This document shows, one piece after another, positions 6,828 to 14,153 of a stretch of DNA of 33,192 nucleotides. A program made the translations under genes and the position numbers. How positions within the stretch are numbered: the stretch's first letter is position 1; each line of letters begins with the position of its first letter. Location: positions 1 through 33,192 of the forward strand of contig DEJQ01000025.1 in assembly GCA_002353575.1 (NCBI GenBank), in the 5' to 3' direction. The notes beneath the pieces were generated by a model. It worked only from the letters and a program-made list of their open reading frames with translations, searched no databases and was not told the DNA's origin. This DNA comes from Prevotellaceae bacterium UBA2744. GTDB taxonomy: Bacteria; Bacteroidota; Bacteroidia; Bacteroidales; Bacteroidaceae.

Positions 6828-8207
6828 TTATTTTTTGTTTATGAGTATTTTGTTCCATACAAGCATGATTACTGCGAGGGCAGACAGTATGGCTGCACCT
6901 ACCCAGGTGAAGAGATACTTCATGCAGGCATAAATGGCAAAGGCGATAGGAGAGGATGCGAAGTCGAGGCTGCCTGCCTTGAAACCTTCCGGAACCCTTA
7001 CTGCTGCATCATCGGGATGTGCTGCACTTACCATTGCCGCGGCACTCGTGAAGTTCTCTGCCATAAGAGTGACGAAGTAGAGCCCGACGGCCAGAACGAT
7101 AAGACCTATGATGAAGGACTTGACTACATTACCTTTAGTATATGGCAGAACCATTACGAAGACGTAGAACATACCTGCGAGACTGGCAAGAGGCAGGAAC
7201 TGGTTGCCCGGTAGCACAACTGCCATGACGAGTGTTACGGGGATAAGCAGAAGGCTGACGATGAGTGTAGTAGGATGACCAATGACAAGGGCTGGAGACA
7301 TACCTATGTAGAATTCCTTCTTTTCACCGAACTTCTTTGCAATGAGTTCGCGAGTAGCTTCGGAGATTGGTTTCAAACCCTCGATGAATAGGGTAGTGAT
7401 GCGAGGAATGAGTTCCATGACGGCTCCCATCTTAATACCTAAGCCGAGTGTGGCAGGTATGTTGTCGATGAGTTCCTGAGTGTCTTTGCAGGCAAGACAT
7501 CCAATGGCAATGCCTATGATGACACCAAGGAAGAGTGGCTCGCCGAAGAGTCCGAATTTCTTCTTCATGCCTTCAGCATCGATATTCAGACGGTCAAAAC
7601 CTGGAATGAGGTCAAGGGCCTTGCTGATGAGAATGGCAAAGGGAGTAAATCCCTGACAGAATGGCTGAGGAATGCTTATACCCTCCATGCCCTGATAGAA
7701 CGACTGGAACTTCTTGGCTGTCATGTCGGCAAGAACCAATGTGATGATGTAGCAGATGATAGCAGCAAAGAATCCCCAGGCGATGCTGTCGGTGAGGAAA
7801 TAGACTACGGCACCGATGAATGCAAAATGCCAGTAGTTCCAAAGGTCGATATTCACTGTGCGAGTGCAACCGATAAGCAGAAGCAACAGATTGACGCCAA
7901 GACATACCGGGATGATGAATGCACCGACGGTGGTGTTGTAGGCAACAGAGGCTGCCGCAGGCCAACCCATGTCGAACACGGTGAGGGAGAGTCCGTAGAT
8001 TTCTACTACTTTGTTGAGTGCCGGACCAAGAGCACTGGTAAGAAGACCGGTGATGACTCCAAGACCAACAAAACCGACACCTACGTAAAGTCCGCTTTTC
8101 AGAGCTTTAGAAAACTTAATTCCGATGCAGACACCAAGGATTGTGAAAATAATAGGCATCATGACTGCTGCCCCTAATCCAATGATGTATGAAAACACTT
8201 GTTCCAT
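6828..8207 (-). CDS. Galactitol-type PTS EIIC permease, orphan
   Basis: This 459-residue membrane protein resembles E. coli GatC, the IIC subunit of the galactitol phosphotransferase system, along its whole length. Shared features are an N-terminal GVGFVGLGVITGL, then FDMGWPA, TRTVNIDLWNYWH, MEGISIPQP, KKFGLFGEP, MSPALVIGHPTTL and VLPGNQFLPLASLAG. Several hydrophobic segments span the length. No IIA, IIB, HPr or enzyme I gene is nearby, and Bacteroidetes generally lack a complete PTS. It may therefore work as a non-phosphorylating permease. Its operon partner kduI suggests the substrate is an unsaturated-uronate breakdown product rather than galactitol. A short Ala/Pro-rich stretch around residues 390-415 (AAHPDDAAVRVPEGFKAG) interrupts the C-terminal membrane segments. 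Family placement is firm; substrate is inference. Confidence 0.9.
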   Translation of the reverse strand: MEQVFSYIIGLGAAVMMPIIFTILGVCIGIKFSKALKSGLYVGVGFVGLGVITGLLTSALGPALNKVVEIYGLSLTVFDMGWPAAASVAYNTTVGAFIIPVCLGVNLLLLLIGCTRTVNIDLWNYWHFAFIGAVVYFLTDSIAWGFFAAIICYIITLVLADMTAKKFQSFYQGMEGISIPQPFCQGFTPFAILISKALDLIPGFDRLNIDAEGMKKKFGLFGEPLFLGVIIGIAIGCLACKDTQELIDNIPATLGLGIKMGAVMELIPRITTLFIEGLKPISEATRELIAKKFGEKKEFYIGMSPALVIGHPTTLIVSLLLIPVTLVMAVVLPGNQFLPLASLAGMFYVFVMVLPYTKGNVVKSFIIGLIVLAVGLYFVTLMAENFTSAAAMVSAAHPDDAAVRVPEGFKAGSLDFASSPIAFAIYACMKYLFTWVGAAILSALAVIMLVWNKILINKK

Positions 8208-8251
8208 AATAAGAGAATTATTTTAATATGATACTATTTATAATGTGAAGC

Positions 8252-8259
8252 CAAAGGTA
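8252..8259 (-). promoter_or_regulatory. -7 box for the permease-kduI operon
   Basis: On the reverse strand the sequence reads TACCTTTG, an exact match to TAnnTTTG, about 45 bases before the permease start. The -33 position reads CTTT, only a partial match. Confidence 0.55.
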
Positions 8260-8384
8260 CGACAAATAAAGAAAAAGGTAAAGGGAAAACAAGGAAAATC
8301 TCAAATGGGATAGAAAAAATCGTAAGAAGAAGATGAAAAATAAAACTTTTTTACTTTTTTCTTCGCTAATCTGAAGAAAAGACG

Positions 8385-8392
8385 TAATTTTG
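8385..8392 (+). promoter_or_regulatory. -7 box for the TPR protein-ribH genes
   Basis: TAATTTTG matches TAnnTTTG exactly. A TTCG at about 8362-8365 sits at roughly the -33 spacing. It lies about 43 bases upstream of the ATG at 8435. Confidence 0.55.
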
Positions 8393-8434
8393 CACGATTT
8401 ATGTAGAAATGAATATTAATAACAAATAAAGAAA

Positions 8435-9115
8435 ATGGCAAAGAAAAACAATTCAAAACCAGAAGAGGCAATTGCTTTGGATGTGCAACTGACCAAAACT
8501 GAAGCTTTTATCGAGAAAAATCTTAAAAAAATCCTTTGTGCAATTGGTGTAATCGTAGTTGTAGTAGTAGCATTCTTCGCGTACAACAACTATATTAATG
8601 GCAAGAACGAGGATGCACAGAAGGCAATCGCTGCAAGTCAGGAGGCTTTTGCACAACAACAGTATGACAAGGCACTGAACGGCGACGGAGCTATGAGTGT
8701 AGGCTTCTTGCGCATCATCGATGAGTATAGTGGCACAAAGACTGCAAATCTTGCAAAACTCTATGCTGCTGTCTGCTATGCTAACACAGAGAAGTATGAC
8801 GAGGCTATAAAGATGTTTGAGAGTTTCAGCCAGAAGGATGATCAGATGATTTCGCCAGCTTCGATTGCTGCCATGGCAAACTGCTATGTCCAGAAGGGTG
8901 ATAATGCCAAGGGTATAGACCTGTTCCTCAAGGCTGCCAAAAAGGCTGACAACGATGCACTCTCTCCTGTTTTCTTGATGCAGGCTGCTAAAATTTATCA
9001 GGCTGACGGACAGAATGATAAAGCCGTAGAGCTATACAAGGAGATTAAGGAGAAATATTTCCGCAGCCCTGTATCTGCAGAGATTGATAAGTATATTGAG
9101 GCTGTCTCTAAATAA
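8435..9115 (+). CDS. Membrane-anchored tetratricopeptide repeat protein
   Basis: The 226-residue protein has a short charged N-terminus, one membrane helix at about 33-50 (ILCAIGVIVVVVVAFFAY) and a soluble part made of TPR-like helical pairs. Examples are KLYAAVCYANTEKYDEAIKM, AMANCYVQKGDNAKGIDLF and KIYQADGQNDKAVELYKEI. The topology is like YfgM-type periplasmic TPR proteins, which act as envelope chaperone adaptors in proteobacteria, but the sequence alone does not prove the same job. It has its own promoter and lies 9 bases before ribH. I take it as a protein-protein interaction scaffold at the inner membrane. Confidence 0.82.
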   Translation: MAKKNNSKPEEAIALDVQLTKTEAFIEKNLKKILCAIGVIVVVVVAFFAYNNYINGKNEDAQKAIAASQEAFAQQQYDKALNGDGAMSVGFLRIIDEYSGTKTANLAKLYAAVCYANTEKYDEAIKMFESFSQKDDQMISPASIAAMANCYVQKGDNAKGIDLFLKAAKKADNDALSPVFLMQAAKIYQADGQNDKAVELYKEIKEKYFRSPVSAEIDKYIEAVSK

Positions 9116-9124
9116 TATTTGATT

Positions 9125-9613
9125 ATGGCAACAAAATACCATAATCTGAGTGACTACGATGCCAATAGTGTTCCTTCTGGTGAGGGGATGAAGATTGGCA
9201 TTGTTGTCAGTGAATGGAACTCGGAAATCACAGGTGCCTTACTTGAAGGTGCCAGCAAGACCCTACAGGACAACGGCGTGAGGAAGGAGGATATACTGGT
9301 GAAGACTGTTCCGGGCAGTTTTGAACTGATCTATGGAGCACAACAGATGACAAAGTTGCCCCTTGACGCAATCATAGCAATCGGTTGCGTGATAAGAGGC
9401 GACACTCCTCACTTCGATTATATCTGTCAGGGCACAACAGCCGGACTTTCACACCTGAATGCTACTCAGGACGTGCCTGTCATCTACGGATTGATTACTA
9501 CAAACAATATGCAACAGGCTAAGGATCGCTCTGGCGGCAGTTTGGGTAATAAAGGTGATGAATGTGCCGTAACAGCCATAAAAATGGCTGACTACAGACG
9601 CAGTATAAAGTAA
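9125..9613 (+). CDS. ribH: 6,7-dimethyl-8-ribityllumazine synthase
   Basis: RibH condenses 5-amino-6-ribitylaminouracil with 3,4-dihydroxy-2-butanone 4-phosphate to give lumazine, the penultimate step of riboflavin synthesis. The 162-residue length is normal. Recognisable sites are the aromatic stacking position in VSEWNSEITGALL (Trp31 in place of the usual Phe), PGSFELIYGAQ, GDTPHFDYI with the catalytic His96, and NNMQQAKDRSGG near the phosphate site. I chose the ATG at 9125; the frame could begin at a TTG two codons earlier, but ATG is more likely. No other rib genes lie close. Confidence 0.96.
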   Translation: MATKYHNLSDYDANSVPSGEGMKIGIVVSEWNSEITGALLEGASKTLQDNGVRKEDILVKTVPGSFELIYGAQQMTKLPLDAIIAIGCVIRGDTPHFDYICQGTTAGLSHLNATQDVPVIYGLITTNNMQQAKDRSGGSLGNKGDECAVTAIKMADYRRSIK

Positions 9614-9704
9614 CAAACATACTATCAGGCGGTTCGAAAGAATATTACGAGGGATAATACTAAGCATTATAGCAATATATGCATCCCTGATTCTGCTATT
9701 CAGT

Positions 9705-12700
9705 TTGCCTTTCGTTCAGAAATCATTGGCAAGCTGGATAGCAGATGTTTTGTCGAAACAACTTGAAACAAGGGTCGAGATAGGTAGTGTAAACCTGGGA
9801 TTTCTGAACCGGGCAACGGTAAACGATCTGAGTCTGTACGACCAACAGGGCGCAGAGATGCTGAAAGTGGCTCGTCTGTCGGCTGGACTCAACTATATGC
9901 AGGCTATTAAAGGAAATATCCATATCGGTACTGCACAGCTGTTCTCACCAACAATAATGTTGTATCAGGATTCGGTCGGAGCTAAACCCAATTTCCAGTT
10001 TGTTATCGATGCTCTCAGCTCATCGGACAACAAAGAAAAGAAACCTCTAAACGTACGTCTTAATACACTGATCATCAGACATGCTAATGTGAGTTATGAC
10101 GTGTTGTCGGAACCGCATACTCAGATGCATGATACGATAAACAGACTGTACACTATCGATAAGAACCATGTGCAGCTGAATAATCTGGGCATGAACTTGT
10201 CGATGAAAACACTTACGAACGATTCTATAAATTTGTCGATAAAACGTTTGTATGTAAACGAAGTGAACAGCGGGCTTGCCATTGATGATCTGTCGTTTGG
10301 ATTAGAGGCTAATAAAAAGAAGGCTATCTTGAAGAATTTAAAACTGACTACTCCCGGCAGTTCGTTTACAATGGACTCTCTAAGAGTATATTATCCCAAT
10401 TATCAGCAAGATAAAACTTTTAGATTTGATCCTGTACAGCTGAAAGCAATGATAGGCTTGTCTGACTTTCAGAGTCTGGTTCCTTTCCTGCATACTATGC
10501 GTTCTACTTATTATCTGACTACAAAAGTAGAGGGAAACAGTAAGAATATAGAATTGAAGCAGTTTCTGCTGGAAAATCCGTTGCAGACAATATCGCTTGA
10601 CGCAGTGGGAAGTGTGAAACTGGACAATGGAAGGTTTGTCGGCGGAAATGTAATTGTAAATACTCTTCACGCGAATTCAAGAGGGATAAAGGATTTGCTT
10701 TCCGAATTGCAGGTTGTAGAATCTGTGCAGAAGAAAATCGCAGCGCTGGGTTCGGTAGATTTTACGGGATGGGGCACTTTCACAAAAGAATCGACTATTC
10801 TGGACGGCAGGTTGCTGACTTCTGCCGGTAGTGTGAATTATACTGCAATGATAGACTCAATGAAGCAGATCACAGCTTCGGTGAAAGCTCATGAATTCAA
10901 TGTAGGACAGATGTTGCAGAATCCGAACTATGGCATTGCAGAATTGGATGTGGATATCAGTGCTAAGGACAATCAACTGTTGAGTGCTGTAGGAAAATGT
11001 AATGTGCAAAGTACGACTGTCGATATACAGTCGAATATTGATTATAGTCGGAACAAGGACTTGCATGACCTGAGGCTGAGTGGTGACATTTATAAATTCA
11101 ACCCGTATGCACTGGCACTTGTAAAGGGTTTTAAGGATGACACATACAGCGGAACGCTCGATGCCCATATCTCAGGTAGTAGTGTGGACAATGTAATGGG
11201 ATTCGTGAACATGCATGACATCCGAATACAAAACGATACTGTTTCACTTGAGTTGGACGGTCTGGATATCAGTGTGGATAGGGAGGCTGCCGGAACACAT
11301 ATGACTATAGAAAGTGATTTTGTAAATGCAGAACTTGACGGAGACATATATTTCTCAACATTGGGCGGTCAGATTACCTCAATGATTCAACCTCATTTAA
11401 AGAGTCTGATAACTACGGTAAAACCGAGAAATAATGATAAACCTTCTAACTTTACGTACTTCATAAAAATTACACCTAACCGATTTGCAAATCATCTTCT
11501 GCCTAATGATATAAAATTTGCTGCTCCTGCAGAAGTATATGGATTCCTTAATTCGGAAATTCAACAGCTGAGCCTGAATATGAAGAGCAAGAAGATAGAA
11601 TATGGAGGAAAAGAGTTTAATAATATCATACTGAAATGTGATAACACTATCGAAAACCTGACTGCATCTCTTTCTACCATACTTGCAAATGATGAGTCGG
11701 CTGCAAAAATCAATCTCTCTGCAGTTGCTTCAAACAGTGTGATAGATAGTAATGCGAAACTGCAGTTGAGAGGTAAGACAAATATAAACCTGAATCTGAA
11801 TAGTTCGGTTACGTTCGCAGACAGTCTGGGAAGCAAAAAGACAAATATAAATCTGGGCAAGTCGCTTCTGACGATTAATGATTCCGTGTGGCGTTTATCT
11901 CCTGCTCAGGTAAGTATATACAAGAAGAGTATAGCATGCAGCAACTTAAGAATTGACGGACAGGATGACAGTTATGTGATAGTTGATGGTATTGCTTCGT
12001 CGGAGGCAGATAATGACAGTATAGTCGCATCTCTGAATAATGTTCAGATAGAGTATATCCTGGATGCTGTGAATTTTAGAACTGTGAGCTTGGGAGGAAA
12101 GGCGTCGGGAATGATTGTCGCCGACGGACTTCTGGCGGCCAATCCTATACTTCATGCAAAACTTACCGTGGATGATTTGCTGTTCGAAGGTGGATCGATG
12201 GGCAGGGCTACTATAAACGGTGCGTGGAATAATGACAGAAAGGCAATTCTGCTGGATGCCATTATGGTTCAATCACCTGCAGAGGGACTGGCTGTAGCTG
12301 TGCCTACGGGAACAGAGTTGCACGGTTTTATTTCACCAAGTCAGAACGATATGCAACTGGATATTACTGCAAATCATACTAACGCTGAATTCCTCAACGG
12401 ATTTCTGAATGGTGTTTTCCATCCTATAACAGGACAGCTGACTGGTAATGTGAGTGTGGTAGGTCCGCTTAATAACGTAAATCTGATAGGAGAGGTAGAT
12501 GCAGACCTAAACCTTGCCCTGCTTGCTACTAATGTTACGTATAAGGCTGTCAATCAGCATGCGTCGCTAAAACCAAATCTGATAGAATTTGTTGATGTTG
12601 AACTTGTTGACCGTGATGGACATAAGGGCGTCGTGAATGGTAAGGTAACACATACAAACCTGGCAAATTTCAAATATGACTTCGAGGCTGATTTCAATCA

Positions 12701-14042
12701 GATTCTGGCATATGACGAACAGACATTCAATGAGAATAATTTCTATGCTACCATTTATGCAAACGGTACGCTGCAAGTGCATGGCAGTGATGGGCATCCA
12801 ATGTATATTTCTGCTAATATCACTCCAACAAGAGGTTCGGTCTTTGCGTATGACTCAGCCTCGCCAGATGCAATCTCATCGGGTAGTTTCGTAGAGATTA
12901 AAGATGTAACTCCTGCAGATACAACCCGGCAGGCAGCGAATGAGAAGCCGTTGTTTGATTTCTTTACTCCTACGGAAGAGGAAAGGGCATATGATTTTGT
13001 ATGGGAGAGGATAGACAAAAATGCGGAAAAGAAACAATCTACCCGTTATCTGTATCACGGTGACCTGTATATGGACTTTAATATTGACCTGAATGAATAC
13101 TGTCAGATAAAACTCAGAATGGATAATAACTCGGATGGATATATTACCACTTATGGACGAGGTAATCTGACGGCAAAATATCATAACAAGGGCGCATTGG
13201 AACTTTTTGGTACATATAACATTCAGAGAGGAAACTATAAACTGTATATGCAGGATCTGATAACGAGAGTTCTGACCCTGCAACAGGGAAGTAGCGTGGA
13301 GTTTAACGGTCCTCCGTTTGATGCTAATATACATCTGATATGCCACCATCTGGTTAACGCAGTACCGCTAAGCGACATAACCAATACAACGGCATATGCT
13401 GCAAATAATAAGGTTAAGGTGAATTGTATTCTCGATATATCGGGAAAACTGGGTAATATGGTATTCAGATTCGATGTGGATGTGTTGAATGTGAGTGATG
13501 AGATAAAGCAGATGGTACGTTCAATGATTACTACTGAAGAAGAGATGAACACCCAGATTATATATCTGCTTGCCTTAGGTCGGTTCTACCCCACAAATGC
13601 GGCTCAGATGGCAAATGAAAATGCTTCTTCTTCGGCTGTGAACTCACTGGTTTCTTCAACTCTTTCAGGGCAGTTGAATAATATCATCGGTAACCTCATA
13701 GGAAGCAATTCTAACTGGAACTTCGGTACTGGTATAGTTACAGGCGAAAGGGGATGGAGAGATTTGGATGTGGAAGGAACGCTGTCGGGACGCTTATTTG
13801 ATGACCGACTGCTCATCAACGGAAACTTCGGATACCGCGACAATACCCTTACAAATCAAGGAACGTTTGTAGGTGATTTTGAGGTTAAATGGCGTCTGAA
13901 GAAAGAGGGCGGTAATTTGTATCTGAAGGCTTATAACCAAACTAATGACCGCTATTTTACCAAGTCAACACTGAATACTCAAGGAGTGGGGTTGAGTTAT
14001 GTTCATGACTTTGAATCATGGAAAACATTCTTTAAAAAATAA
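9705..14042 (+). CDS. tamB: TamB-like translocation and assembly protein, start uncertain
   Basis: This very large protein (1445 residues from the TTG at 9705) is a Bacteroidetes TamB/AsmA-superfamily member. TamB-type proteins are anchored in the inner membrane and bridge the periplasm with a long beta-taco groove, used for outer-membrane protein assembly or lipid transport. The N-terminus RVEIGSVNLGFLNRATVNDL and the C-terminal DUF490 part support this. The latter includes FNGPPFDANIHL, IIYLLALGRFYPTN, VEGTLSGRLFDDRLLINGNF and a final Phe-rich segment. The expected membrane helix (ILSIIAIYASLILLFSLPFV) is encoded in frame just upstream of 9705, but no ATG, GTG or TTG precedes it after the in-frame stop at 9606-9608. 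The real start may be a rare codon between about 9624 and 9693, or the sequence may carry an error. It follows ribH closely. Family call strong, start weak. Confidence 0.85.
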   Translation: MPFVQKSLASWIADVLSKQLETRVEIGSVNLGFLNRATVNDLSLYDQQGAEMLKVARLSAGLNYMQAIKGNIHIGTAQLFSPTIMLYQDSVGAKPNFQFVIDALSSSDNKEKKPLNVRLNTLIIRHANVSYDVLSEPHTQMHDTINRLYTIDKNHVQLNNLGMNLSMKTLTNDSINLSIKRLYVNEVNSGLAIDDLSFGLEANKKKAILKNLKLTTPGSSFTMDSLRVYYPNYQQDKTFRFDPVQLKAMIGLSDFQSLVPFLHTMRSTYYLTTKVEGNSKNIELKQFLLENPLQTISLDAVGSVKLDNGRFVGGNVIVNTLHANSRGIKDLLSELQVVESVQKKIAALGSVDFTGWGTFTKESTILDGRLLTSAGSVNYTAMIDSMKQITASVKAHEFNVGQMLQNPNYGIAELDVDISAKDNQLLSAVGKCNVQSTTVDIQSNIDYSRNKDLHDLRLSGDIYKFNPYALALVKGFKDDTYSGTLDAHISGSSVDNVMGFVNMHDIRIQNDTVSLELDGLDISVDREAAGTHMTIESDFVNAELDGDIYFSTLGGQITSMIQPHLKSLITTVKPRNNDKPSNFTYFIKITPNRFANHLLPNDIKFAAPAEVYGFLNSEIQQLSLNMKSKKIEYGGKEFNNIILKCDNTIENLTASLSTILANDESAAKINLSAVASNSVIDSNAKLQLRGKTNINLNLNSSVTFADSLGSKKTNINLGKSLLTINDSVWRLSPAQVSIYKKSIACSNLRIDGQDDSYVIVDGIASSEADNDSIVASLNNVQIEYILDAVNFRTVSLGGKASGMIVADGLLAANPILHAKLTVDDLLFEGGSMGRATINGAWNNDRKAILLDAIMVQSPAEGLAVAVPTGTELHGFISPSQNDMQLDITANHTNAEFLNGFLNGVFHPITGQLTGNVSVVGPLNNVNLIGEVDADLNLALLATNVTYKAVNQHASLKPNLIEFVDVELVDRDGHKGVVNGKVTHTNLANFKYDFEADFNQILAYDEQTFNENNFYATIYANGTLQVHGSDGHPMYISANITPTRGSVFAYDSASPDAISSGSFVEIKDVTPADTTRQAANEKPLFDFFTPTEEERAYDFVWERIDKNAEKKQSTRYLYHGDLYMDFNIDLNEYCQIKLRMDNNSDGYITTYGRGNLTAKYHNKGALELFGTYNIQRGNYKLYMQDLITRVLTLQQGSSVEFNGPPFDANIHLICHHLVNAVPLSDITNTTAYAANNKVKVNCILDISGKLGNMVFRFDVDVLNVSDEIKQMVRSMITTEEEMNTQIIYLLALGRFYPTNAAQMANENASSSAVNSLVSSTLSGQLNNIIGNLIGSNSNWNFGTGIVTGERGWRDLDVEGTLSGRLFDDRLLINGNFGYRDNTLTNQGTFVGDFEVKWRLKKEGGNLYLKAYNQTNDRYFTKSTLNTQGVGLSYVHDFESWKTFFKK

Positions 14043-14100
14043 AGTATCTTCAAAGTTTATCAAAACGAACTTCTGCGGCGTAAAAAAGTAAATACGTTTC

Positions 14101-14132
14101 TTTGGTTTTGTGTATGTTTATGCTTAACTTCG
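14101..14132 (+). promoter_or_regulatory. Bacteroidetes-type promoter of ftsK
   Basis: TTTG at 14101-14104 and TAACTTCG at 14125-14132 are separated by 20 bases. The -7 box differs from TAnnTTTG by one base (C for T). Transcription would start near 14139, about 15 bases before the ATG at 14154. Confidence 0.55.
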
Positions 14133-14153
14133 CGCAGAAATTACAACTCCAAT

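Larger units (their letters stand above)
8208..8434. other. Divergent intergenic region with two promoters
   Basis: About 227 bases separate the reverse permease operon from the forward TPR gene. Each side has one recognisable -7 box. The middle (about 8261-8350) is A-rich with no hairpin, RNA gene or obvious operator palindrome. Confidence 0.5.
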
